From Dehalococcoidia bacterium (lineage in GTDB: Bacteria; Chloroflexota; Dehalococcoidia; Bin125): 8,638 bases of DNA. Shown here piece after piece: positions 1-6,327 of the stretch (positions within the stretch are counted from its first letter, which is position 1; every line of letters starts with the position of its first letter). The notes beneath the pieces were generated by a model. It saw only the letters and a program-made list of their open reading frames with translations. It was not told the DNA's origin and ran no database searches. Where the stretch lies: the NCBI GenBank assembly GCA_007571275.1, contig RKRS01000198.1, positions 1 to 8,638 of the forward strand, read 5' to 3'. A program made the position numbers and the translations under genes.

Positions 1-365
1 GCATTGACATGGCCCAGTTCCGCGAGCTGCAGGCGTTCGCCCAGTTCGGCACCTCGGACCTCGACGCCGCGACCCGACGCCAGCTCGAGCGTGGCCAGCG
101 ACTCTCCGCGCTGCTGGTTCAGCCCGAGCAGCAACCGCTCGCCTTGTCGACCCAGGTCGCGCTGCTCTTCGCCGCAAACGCCGGCATCCTCGACGATGTG
201 CCTGTCAACAAGGTCAACGATTTCGCCAATGGCGCGAGCGAGTACCTGAATACCTCGCATCGTGACCTGCTCGGTAGCATCGCCGACTCCGGGCAGCTGT
301 CCAACAACGACGAGGCAGCGCTGACTTCGGCCCTGCAGACGTTCAAGGACACGGTTCCCTTCTAG
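1..365 (+). CDS. atpA: F1 ATP synthase subunit alpha, C-terminal fragment (5' end outside window)
   Basis: This is the 3' end of the gene for the alpha subunit of F-type ATP synthase, the non-catalytic nucleotide-binding partner of beta in the alpha3beta3 hexamer on the cytoplasmic side of the membrane. The frame is open from base 3 and gives 120 residues before the TAG at 363-365. The peptide starts IDMAQFRELQAFAQFGTSDL, the well-known start of the alpha C-terminal helical domain. It continues with ARGxRL-like and LLxQPEQxPL-like segments and the conserved (L)DDVPV stretch, and ends in a helix with FKDT, as in other alpha subunits. The Walker A, Walker B and arginine-finger regions lie outside the window. 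The ATG at base 9 is internal to the gene and not a start. It leads into atpG after 46 bases, the normal A-G order, so it should be co-transcribed with the genes that follow. Identification is secure; only the missing 5' part is unknown. Confidence 0.96.
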   Translation, partial: IDMAQFRELQAFAQFGTSDLDAATRRQLERGQRLSALLVQPEQQPLALSTQVALLFAANAGILDDVPVNKVNDFANGASEYLNTSHRDLLGSIADSGQLSNNDEAALTSALQTFKDTVPF

Positions 366-411
366 GTCAACCGCGGCAAACTGACAGCGCAACAGAGAGC
401 AGCAACGGTCG

Positions 412-1293
412 ATGGCCAACACCCGAGAAATCCGCCGACGCATCCGCTCGGTCGAGAACACGGCCAAAATCACCAATGCCATTCAGCTGGTGGCTGCGTC
501 GAAGATGCGCCGCGCCCAGGACCGTGCGCTACAGGCGCGACCGTATGCCGAGAAGATGCAGTCCGTGCTTGGTCATCTCTCCTCGATCGCCGGCGACCCG
601 GATACGGCTCACCCGCTGCTCGAGCGACGCGAGATTAACGAGACGACCGTCATTCTGATCACCCCCGACCGCGGTCTCTGCGGTGGTCTGATCGCCAACC
701 TCGAGCGACACACTGGCGAAATCGTGCTGGGACCAGAGGCCGGAGGCTCTGGCGATATCTCGATGATCCCGGTGGGGCGCAAGGGCGGCGACTATTTCCA
801 GCGCTTTGGTATCAACTTCCGCGCGAGCTTCCAGGAGCTTGGCGATTACCCCGGCCTGGCTGAGACGCAACCGATCTCGCGCATCGCCATCGATGACTAC
901 ACCGAAGGCCGCGTCGACCGGGTACTGCTCGTCTACGCTTCATTCATCAACACTGTCTCACAGGTACCGGTCACGGTTCCGATCCTGCCCGTCGACCCAC
1001 CGCCGTCCGAGGACGAAGGCTCGTCGGGTGAGACGCAGTACATCTTCGAGCCGTCACCGCAGGAGGTCTTGGCCGACCTGCTGCCGCGCTACGTCGACCT
1101 GCTCGTCTACCAGGCGGTGCTGGAGGCGGCCGCCTCCGAGCAGTCTGCGCGTATGGTCGCCATGCGTAACGCGACCGACGCGGCGAACGAGATGATCGCT
1201 GACCTCACGCTCGTCTACAACAAGGCACGCCAGGAGCAGATCACGTCCGAATTGCTCGATATCACCGGCGGCGTTGAAGCGCTCAAAGGCTAG
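412..1293 (+). CDS. atpG: F1 ATP synthase subunit gamma
   Basis: Gamma is the central rotor shaft of F1; it turns inside the alpha3beta3 ring and couples proton flow to ATP synthesis. The 293-residue product has the two terminal helices that form the coiled-coil shaft. The N-terminal one (about 1-55) contains REIRRRIRSVENTAKIT and the AASKMRRAQ signature. The C-terminal one (about 240-293) contains SEQSARMVAMRNATDAANEM, followed by YNKARQEQIT and LLDITGGVEAL. The central Rossmann-like domain has the conserved DRGLCGGL segment (residues 86-93). A loop rich in Pro, Glu and Ser at about 196-212 is more variable than the rest. The length is usual for the family. The ATG at 412 fits the conserved N-terminus exactly, although the only Shine-Dalgarno-like bases (AGAGAG at 394-399) are weak and rather distant. 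It lies 46 bases after atpA and 4 bases before the inserted HAD gene. Confidence 0.97.
   Translation: MANTREIRRRIRSVENTAKITNAIQLVAASKMRRAQDRALQARPYAEKMQSVLGHLSSIAGDPDTAHPLLERREINETTVILITPDRGLCGGLIANLERHTGEIVLGPEAGGSGDISMIPVGRKGGDYFQRFGINFRASFQELGDYPGLAETQPISRIAIDDYTEGRVDRVLLVYASFINTVSQVPVTVPILPVDPPPSEDEGSSGETQYIFEPSPQEVLADLLPRYVDLLVYQAVLEAAASEQSARMVAMRNATDAANEMIADLTLVYNKARQEQITSELLDITGGVEALKG
1285..1289 (+). promoter_or_regulatory. Ribosome binding site of the HAD gene
   Basis: AAAGG within the last codons of atpG, 8 bases before ATG 1298. It supports the start at 1298 over the in-frame ATG at 1274 and suggests translation is coupled to the end of atpG. Confidence 0.55.
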
Positions 1294-1297
1294 TCGC

Positions 1298-1978
1298 ATG
1301 CCCGCAGCAGTCATCTTCGACATGGACGGTGTGTTGCTCGACTCCGAGCCGCTGCATTATGAGGCAGTCCGTCAGATTCTCGCCGAACAAGGCGTCGACT
1401 TTCCGCTCGAAGACTACTTCCGCTACCTCGGCACCACACTGACCAGCACCTGGGACGATCTGTGTGAGCGCTATCCGATTACGATGTCGTTTGCCCAGTT
1501 CGAGGCTCGCTACAACGCCGACGTGCTCCAGCAGTATCAGGCTGGCGCCCCGCTGATTGCGGGCGCGCGCGAGCTGGTCAGTCAGTTGCGCGAAGCAGGC
1601 GTGCCCATCGCTGTGGCCAGCTCGTCGCACCGTATGTGGGTTGAGGCGGCGCTGATCGGCGCCGGGCTTCGTGACGACTTTGACCAGACCACCGCCGGCG
1701 ACGAAGTCGCAATGGGTAAACCCTCGCCCGAGATTTATCTGAAAGCCGCCGCGAAGCTCGGGCTGGATCCAGCTGAGTGCATCGCGGTTGAGGACGCCCC
1801 GGCGGGGGTCGAGTCAGCCAGCGCCGCGGGCATGAAGGTCGTCCTCGTGCGTAGCGAACTCACCAATGACCTCGATCTGCCGTCCGACTGGCAGGTCGAC
1901 GATCTGACACAATTTGAACTCACATGGCTGTCCGACCAGTGCGTCGAGCAGTCGACCAATCTGGTCGGCGCGACCTAG
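1298..1978 (+). CDS. HAD-superfamily hydrolase, beta-phosphoglucomutase/YniC-like (subfamily IA), inside the atp operon
   Basis: This 226-residue product belongs to the haloacid dehalogenase superfamily, Mg2+-dependent enzymes that transfer phosphate through an aspartyl intermediate. All four motifs are visible: motif I FDMDGVLLDSEPLH with nucleophile D8 and acid/base D10; motif II VASSS with S108; motif III GKPSPEIY with K141; and motif IV VEDAPAGVESA with E165-D166. A helical cap lies at about 18-85. H20 matches a cap-entry histidine of beta-phosphoglucomutase, but DSEPLH is equally typical of sugar-phosphate phosphatases, so the substrate cannot be told. I take ATG 1298 as start because motif I then falls at the usual place (D8) and AAAGG at 1285-1289 lies 8 bases upstream; the in-frame ATG at 1274 would overlap atpG and add eight residues outside the domain. 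It sits 4 bases after atpG and 24 before atpD, so it is surely co-transcribed, an unusual position. Family assignment is firm; function and any link to ATP synthase are unknown. Confidence 0.93.
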   Translation: MPAAVIFDMDGVLLDSEPLHYEAVRQILAEQGVDFPLEDYFRYLGTTLTSTWDDLCERYPITMSFAQFEARYNADVLQQYQAGAPLIAGARELVSQLREAGVPIAVASSSHRMWVEAALIGAGLRDDFDQTTAGDEVAMGKPSPEIYLKAAAKLGLDPAECIAVEDAPAGVESASAAGMKVVLVRSELTNDLDLPSDWQVDDLTQFELTWLSDQCVEQSTNLVGAT

Positions 1979-1991
1979 GCAGCCCACAGAT

Positions 1992-1997
1992 GGGAGA
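1992..1997 (+). promoter_or_regulatory. Ribosome binding site of atpD
   Basis: GGGAGA in the 24-base gap between the HAD gene and atpD, 5 bases before ATG 2003. It is a clear purine-rich Shine-Dalgarno match, stronger than that of atpG, in keeping with the high beta-subunit output needed for the 3:1 beta to gamma ratio. Confidence 0.7.
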
Positions 1998-2002
1998 ACC
2001 AC

Positions 2003-3412
2003 ATGGCTGATGGCACAGTAGTACAGGTAATCGGCACCGTCGTCGATGTCGAATTCCCACCCGACAGTCTGCCCTCGCTGTTCAGCGGTGTAACCATCAC
2101 AATGGGTAGCGGCACGCAGGTCGTGACTGAGGTGCAGCAGCATCTTGGCAACAATCGAGCCCGTTGCCTGGCCATGGACTCCACCGACGGCATGAAGCGC
2201 GGCGACAACGCGGCCGACCTCGGCCAGCCGATCGCGGTGCCGGTCGGAGAGATCGCCCTGGGCCGCCTCTTCAACGTGCTCGGTGAGCCGCTGGATGGTC
2301 TCGGCGAGATGCCGTCCGACGGCATTCGCTCGCCGATTCACCGCACACCCCCCAGCTTCGAGGAGCAGGCCGCCGAGACGACCATCCTCGAGACCGGGAT
2401 CAAGGTCATCGATCTGATCTGCCCCTTCACCCGCGGCGGTAAGATTGGCGCCTACGGCGGCGCGGGCGTGGGCAAGACCGTTGTCATCCAGGAGCTGATT
2501 CGCAATATCGCCACCGAGCACGGCGGCTACTCCGTCTTCGCCGGTGTGGGCGAGCGCTCGCGCGAGGGCAACGACCTCTGGCACGAGATGCGCGAATCAG
2601 GCGTGCTCGACAAGACGGTGCTCGTCTTCGGTCAGATGAACGAGCCGCCCGGCGTGCGCCTGCGCGTCGCGCTGACCGGTCTCACCTTCGCCGAGCACTT
2701 CCGCGACGAGCAGGGCCAGGATGTGCTGCTGTTCATCGACAACATCTACCGTTACACCCTCGCTGGCCAGGAAGTATCCGCGCTGCTCGGTCGGATGCCC
2801 TCAGCTGTGGGGTACCAGCCGACGCTCTCAACCGAGATGGGCGAGTTGGAAGAGCGCATCACCTCGACCAACCGCGGCTCGATTACCTCGTTCCAGGCCA
2901 TCTACGTCCCGGCCGACGACTACACCGACCCCGGCGTCGCCACCACCTTCGGTCACCTCGACGCAGTCGTCGCGCTCGAGCGCGCGATCGCCTCGCAGGG
3001 CTTCTATCCCGCTGTCGACCCGCTGACCTCCTTCAGCCGGGCGCTTGACCCCAAGATCGTCGGACAGGAACACTACGACGTCGCTCGTGAAGTGCAGCGC
3101 GTGCTCCAGCGCTTCAAGGACCTCCAGGACATCATCGCCATCCTCGGTGTCGATGAGCTTTCCGAGGAGGACAAGCAGACCGTCGCCCGCGCGCGTCGCA
3201 TCCAGCGTTACCTGACGCAGCCCTTCTTCGTCGCCGAGCAGTTCACCGGTCTGACTGGCGAGTACGTCTCCGTCCGCGACACCGTGCGCGGATTCAAGGA
3301 GATCCTCGACGGCACGCACGACGCACTGCCTGAGCAGGCTTTCTTCAACGTCGGCACTATCGAGCAGGCTGTGGAAAAGGGCGCACGCATCGCCGAGGAA
3401 GCCGCCGCCTAA
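2003..3412 (+). CDS. atpD: F1 ATP synthase subunit beta (catalytic)
   Basis: Beta carries the catalytic sites of F1, which make or split ATP as gamma rotates. The 469-residue product has the usual length and all functional motifs. The N-terminal beta-barrel is about 1-80. Walker A GGAGVGKT is residues 152-159, with K158 and T159. The catalytic glutamate E184 and R185 lie in GERSREGND. Walker B LLFID ends at D246. The MPSAVGYQPTL segment (265-275) and the adenine-stacking Y335 in FYPAVDPL are present. DELSEED (384-390), the segment that touches gamma and epsilon, is intact. Some positions differ from the common consensus: AYGGAGVGKT for LFGGAGVGKT, Cys140 before PFTRGGKIG, and LERAI for LSRxI after the HLDA segment. 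None removes a known catalytic residue, so the enzyme should be active. The start ATG 2003 fits the family N-terminus and has a good ribosome binding site. Gene order G-(HAD)-D-C supports the call. Confidence 0.98.
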   Translation: MADGTVVQVIGTVVDVEFPPDSLPSLFSGVTITMGSGTQVVTEVQQHLGNNRARCLAMDSTDGMKRGDNAADLGQPIAVPVGEIALGRLFNVLGEPLDGLGEMPSDGIRSPIHRTPPSFEEQAAETTILETGIKVIDLICPFTRGGKIGAYGGAGVGKTVVIQELIRNIATEHGGYSVFAGVGERSREGNDLWHEMRESGVLDKTVLVFGQMNEPPGVRLRVALTGLTFAEHFRDEQGQDVLLFIDNIYRYTLAGQEVSALLGRMPSAVGYQPTLSTEMGELEERITSTNRGSITSFQAIYVPADDYTDPGVATTFGHLDAVVALERAIASQGFYPAVDPLTSFSRALDPKIVGQEHYDVAREVQRVLQRFKDLQDIIAILGVDELSEEDKQTVARARRIQRYLTQPFFVAEQFTGLTGEYVSVRDTVRGFKEILDGTHDALPEQAFFNVGTIEQAVEKGARIAEEAAA

Positions 3413-3441
3413 GCGCACGTATTCCGCAAACTGGTTGCAAT

Positions 3442-3448
3442 GGGGGAG
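3442..3448 (+). promoter_or_regulatory. Ribosome binding site of atpC
   Basis: GGGGGAG, 8 bases before ATG 3457, a strong Shine-Dalgarno match. It decides the start at 3457 over the out-of-frame ATG at 3440. Confidence 0.7.
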
Positions 3449-3456
3449 ACGCCGCC

Positions 3457-3900
3457 ATGCCGCTCACGCTTGAGATCATCACCGGCGAGCGCCGTCTGCT
3501 GCGCCAGGAAGACGTCGATGAGGTCGTCGCGCCGGGCTCGCTTGGCGAGCTCGGCATTCTGCCTAACCACGCGCCCCTGATCACTTCGCTGGCGTCTGGC
3601 GAGCTGCGCGTGAAGAAGGGTAACGGCGTCGAAGAGTACTTCATCAGTGGCGGCTTCCTGGAAGTTCATTCGGACGAAGTCACGGTGCTCGCCGACGCTG
3701 CTGAACACGGCTCAGAGATCGACGCTGAGCGCGCAGAAGCCGCGCGTCAACGGGCGCTCGAACGCCTCGAACAGGCAACTGACGCTGATCGCGCACGCGC
3801 CCAGGCCGCGCTTTCACGCTCGCTCCAGCGCCTGCGAGTACTGGAGCATCGCCGACGCCGCGGCGGCAGTGGCCGCGAGATGGGTCGGCCAAGCGCCTAG
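3457..3900 (+). CDS. atpC: F1 ATP synthase subunit epsilon
   Basis: Epsilon sits at the foot of gamma, joins F1 to the c-ring, and in many bacteria inhibits ATP hydrolysis through its C-terminal helices. The 147-residue product has the N-terminal beta-sandwich (about 1-84) with the typical LGILPNHAPLIT and GFLEV segments, then two charged C-terminal helices (about 85-132). The first helix starts EIDAERA, which fits the I(L)DxxRA ATP-binding signature known from Bacillus PS3 epsilon (I88, D89, R92, A93 here), with E83 and R99 also present. The last 16 residues (132-147) are an Arg- and Gly-rich tail beyond the second helix that I do not recall as typical. Start ATG 3457 has a strong ribosome binding site. 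It is the last atp gene in the window; 39 bases separate its stop from murA, and no terminator is visible there. Confidence 0.96.
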   Translation: MPLTLEIITGERRLLRQEDVDEVVAPGSLGELGILPNHAPLITSLASGELRVKKGNGVEEYFISGGFLEVHSDEVTVLADAAEHGSEIDAERAEAARQRALERLEQATDADRARAQAALSRSLQRLRVLEHRRRRGGSGREMGRPSA

Positions 3901-3925
3901 CGCGATCCGTCCAGTTGCGTCGGTA

Positions 3926-3942
3926 GCTACAGTCAGCGTATG
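3926..3942 (+). promoter_or_regulatory. Possible leaderless promoter of murA (GCTACAGT, then ATG)
   Basis: GCTACAGT at 3926-3933 contains a TANNNT -10 hexamer (TACAGT, 3928-3933). Exactly six bases separate it from the murA ATG at 3940, so transcription would begin at or next to the start codon. No Shine-Dalgarno sequence precedes this ATG. No convincing -35 hexamer is seen 16-18 bases upstream. The same arrangement occurs before the gene at 8193. The -10 also overlaps the 8-base palindrome GTAGCTAC (3923-3930). Confidence 0.45.
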
Positions 3943-5235
3943 AATGCCGACGCTGAACCCTACCTGCAAATCAACGGCCAGCGCCGACTCGTCGGCGAGC
4001 TGCGCGTCAACGGAGCCAAGAACGCCGCGCTGCCCTGTCTCGCCGCGGCGCTGCTGTCGGATGACGCGTCGCGCCTGCGTCGTGTGCCGCACATCGAGGA
4101 TGTGCATCGCTTCCTCGACATTCTGACCATCCTCGGTGTCGAGTCGGAGTTCACGGACGACGAGATCAACATTCGCCCGTCTGGCGTCTGCGGCGGCGCG
4201 CCGCCCGACGATCTTGCGGCGGCCCTGCGGGCGTCCTTCCTGGTCATGGGCCCGTTGCTCGCCAGAACTGGCCAGGCCAGCTGCGGCGCTCCTGGCGGTG
4301 ATGTGATCGGCGCACGACCACTCGATGTCCATCTGGCCGGCTTTCAAGCCCTCGGCGCGAGTGTCGAATCAATCGGCGGCCGCACGATCGCGCATGCTCC
4401 CAATGGACTGCGCGGCGCGACGATCGTGCTGGATTACCCCAGTGTGCTCGGCACCGAGAATCTGCTCCTCGCCTCTGTGCTGGCCAGTGGACGCACACGG
4501 ATCGTCAACGCGGCCATGGAGCCTGAGATCGTCTGCCTCGCCGAGATGCTCAACAGCATGGGCGGCCGGATTTCCCACGCCGGCCACAACACGATCACCA
4601 TCGATGGCGTCGAACGGCTTGTCGGCGCTGACCACGAGCTGATTCCGGATCGGATCGAGGCCGGCACCCTGTTGATTGCCGCAGCTGCGACACGAGGCCA
4701 GATCTGCCTGCGCGGAGTCGAGCCTGTCCATCTTGAGTCGTTGCTGGCCAAGTTCCGCGAAGTGGGAGTATCCATCCGCCGCTCTGACGATGAACTCGAA
4801 CTCTCACTGGACTCGGCGACCAGCCTGCGTGCTACCAACGTGCAAGCGCTCCCCTATCCCGGCTTCGCGACGGATTTGCAAGCGCCGATCACGGCACTCC
4901 TGACCCAGGCTGAAGGGACCTCGATCGTGCACGAGCGGGTGTTCGAGAACCGCATGCAGCACCTCGACGAGCTGCGCAAGTTTGGCGCCAACATCATTGC
5001 GGGCGGCTCAGTCTCCGCGATCAATGGACCGGTGCGCTTGTCCGGCGCGGTGGTTCGTGGTACCGACATCCGCGCTACCGCTGCCTTGATCGTTGCCGCC
5101 CTCGCCGCCGACGGCGAGAGTCGCGCCTACGGTATTCGTCATCTCGCGCGCGGTTACGCCGATCTCCCCGGGCAACTCAGGACACTCGGCGCTGATATCG
5201 AGCAGGTCCCACGTCTCGATACACTGACCAACTGA
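3940..5235 (+). CDS. murA: UDP-N-acetylglucosamine 1-carboxyvinyltransferase, Cys-to-Asp active-site type
   Basis: MurA transfers enolpyruvate from PEP to UDP-GlcNAc in the cytoplasm, the first committed step of peptidoglycan synthesis. The 431-residue product aligns along its whole length with E. coli MurA as recalled. GAKNAALP carries K27 and N28 (K22/N23 in E. coli). Other matches are IGARPLDVH with R126 (R120), the PDRIE(A)GT segment, TDLQA with D312 (D305), VFENR, and RGY near the C-terminus with R404 (R397). The key oddity is the PEP loop: PGGDVIGARP has D121 where E. coli has C115. The codon is GAT at 4300-4302. In known MurA proteins such an Asp keeps activity but prevents covalent attack by fosfomycin. 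ATG 3940 has no Shine-Dalgarno sequence but a -10-like box six bases upstream, suggesting a leaderless transcript. It follows atpC by 39 bases and precedes the mreB-like gene by 33. EPSP synthase (aroA) is excluded by the MurA-specific motifs. Confidence 0.96.
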   Translation: MNADAEPYLQINGQRRLVGELRVNGAKNAALPCLAAALLSDDASRLRRVPHIEDVHRFLDILTILGVESEFTDDEINIRPSGVCGGAPPDDLAAALRASFLVMGPLLARTGQASCGAPGGDVIGARPLDVHLAGFQALGASVESIGGRTIAHAPNGLRGATIVLDYPSVLGTENLLLASVLASGRTRIVNAAMEPEIVCLAEMLNSMGGRISHAGHNTITIDGVERLVGADHELIPDRIEAGTLLIAAAATRGQICLRGVEPVHLESLLAKFREVGVSIRRSDDELELSLDSATSLRATNVQALPYPGFATDLQAPITALLTQAEGTSIVHERVFENRMQHLDELRKFGANIIAGGSVSAINGPVRLSGAVVRGTDIRATAALIVAALAADGESRAYGIRHLARGYADLPGQLRTLGADIEQVPRLDTLTN

Positions 5236-5261
5236 GGCTGAGCGAACGGATGAACCTAAGC

Positions 5262-5265
5262 GGAG
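5262..5265 (+). promoter_or_regulatory. Ribosome binding site of the mreB-like gene (tight spacing)
   Basis: GGAG only 3 bases before ATG 5269, closer than usual. It is the only Shine-Dalgarno candidate for this start, which is otherwise supported by the fit of the protein N-terminus to MreB. A second ATG at 5250 is out of frame. Confidence 0.45.
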
Positions 5266-5268
5266 CTC

Positions 5269-6315
5269 ATGTTTTTCACCAAGAGACTCGGTATTGATCT
5301 CGGTACTTCCAGACTCAGAATCGCCGTGCCGGGACGCGGCGGACGGATTGTGATCGACGAACCTACTGTCGTCACACTCTCGAACCAGGAACATGCGGTT
5401 CTGGCCGCTGGCAGCGACGCCGCCAGCATGCTCGGTCGGGCGCCCGATTCCGTCAGCGTCATCAGCCCCATGCGCGAAGGCGTGATCGACGACTATCTGA
5501 TCGTTGAGGCATTGCTCCGCTATTACATGTCCCTCGTGACCGGACGTTTCAATCTTGTCCGCCCGGAAGTGATGATCGCCACTCCGGCAGGCGTGACCAA
5601 CGTCGAACAGCGAGCGGTTCGTGACGCCGCCGAGCAGGCCGGGTCCCGTCGACCTGCGCATCTGATCGCTAACCCGCTGGCCGCCGCCATCGGCGCAGGC
5701 GTGCCGATGGGTGATCCGCGCGGAGCGCTGATCGGCAATCTGGGCGCTGGGCGTTCTGAGGCCGCGGTGCTCTCCATGTATGGGGTTGTGGTCTGGGAGT
5801 CGGCCCGCGTTGGCGGTCAGGTCGTCACCGAGGCAATCGCCGAGCACGTCAAGCGGCGTCACAACCTGTTGATCGGCGAACCGACGGCCGAGGAACTCAA
5901 ATTCGCGTCGGCATCAGCGGTTCCGGTCGAAGATCCCGTCCGCTCCGAAGTGCGTGGCCGCGATCAGTCCAGTGGTATGCCGCGCAGCGTCACGATCACG
6001 GCCAATGAGCTGGTCCCATCGATCCAGCAAGTGTTGCAGACGTTCATAGAAGTCACCCGCAGCACGCTCGAGCGGACGCCGCCCGAGCTCACCGCCGACA
6101 TCATCGATCGCGGCATGATGCTCACCGGGGGCGCGGCTCGCTTGCAGGGCATCGATGTCTATCTGGCTGAGCAGATCGGGATTCCCGTCACGATTGCCGA
6201 TAACGCGGAGGACGCCGTCGCGCTGGGCGCGGCGGAGGCGCTCGATAATCTCGACGTCGTTGGACCCAACCTGTTGGCTCAGGAAGGCGCGCTCAGTGGT
6301 AACGAGGCTCGCTGA
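5269..6315 (+). CDS. mreB: MreB/Mbl-family actin-like protein with altered ATPase residues
   Basis: This belongs to the MreB/Mbl family of bacterial actins, membrane-bound filaments that guide wall synthesis. Its 348 residues match MreB in length. It starts MFFTKRLGIDLGTSRLRI (phosphate-1 loop, D10, G12, T13) and keeps RPEVMIATPAGVTNVEQRAV, LAAAIGAG, NLLIGEPTAEELK, EVRGRDxxSGMPRSV, ERTPPELTADIIDRG and the adenosine motif MLTGGAARLQGID. Two hallmark sites differ. The usual EEPMAAAIGAG reads ANPLAAAIGAG, so N135 stands at the catalytic Glu. The phosphate-2 loop, normally DIGGGTTE, reads NLGAGRSE, with N157 for Asp, A160 for Gly and R162-S163 for the threonines. Nucleotide hydrolysis is therefore doubtful, although binding may remain. 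The N-terminal MFF may aid membrane contact. It lies 33 bases after murA; no mreC or mreD follows, since the next gene is convergent. It may be a divergent paralogue rather than the main MreB. Confidence 0.88.
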   Translation: MFFTKRLGIDLGTSRLRIAVPGRGGRIVIDEPTVVTLSNQEHAVLAAGSDAASMLGRAPDSVSVISPMREGVIDDYLIVEALLRYYMSLVTGRFNLVRPEVMIATPAGVTNVEQRAVRDAAEQAGSRRPAHLIANPLAAAIGAGVPMGDPRGALIGNLGAGRSEAAVLSMYGVVVWESARVGGQVVTEAIAEHVKRRHNLLIGEPTAEELKFASASAVPVEDPVRSEVRGRDQSSGMPRSVTITANELVPSIQQVLQTFIEVTRSTLERTPPELTADIIDRGMMLTGGAARLQGIDVYLAEQIGIPVTIADNAEDAVALGAAEALDNLDVVGPNLLAQEGALSGNEAR

Positions 6316-6327
6316 GGCAGTCGTCGG

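Noticed and set aside
1274..1297. Earlier in-frame ATG for the HAD gene
   Set aside because: It would add eight residues with no family match and overlap the atpG end. ATG 1298 has AAAGG 8 bases upstream and puts motif I at the usual position.
1814..2584. Long minus-strand frame (256 residues) opposite atpD
   Set aside because: It is a shadow of the strongly conserved atpD frame, caused by high GC at third positions. The product is rich in low-complexity Ala/Gly/Asp with no family match.
3901..3939. Possible terminator between atpC and murA
   Set aside because: Only the short palindrome GTAGCTAC is present. There is no loop-forming GC stem and no T-run.
4282..4284. MurA residue 115 is a Cys, the same number as the E. 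coli catalytic Cys
   Set aside because: The number agrees by chance, because this protein has six extra N-terminal residues. The residue aligned with E. coli C115 in PGG(C/D)xIGARP is D121.
5008..5862. Long minus-strand frame (284 residues) opposite murA and the mreB-like gene
   Set aside because: It spans two conserved plus-strand genes and their gap, and shows no recognisable domain; GC-driven shadow.
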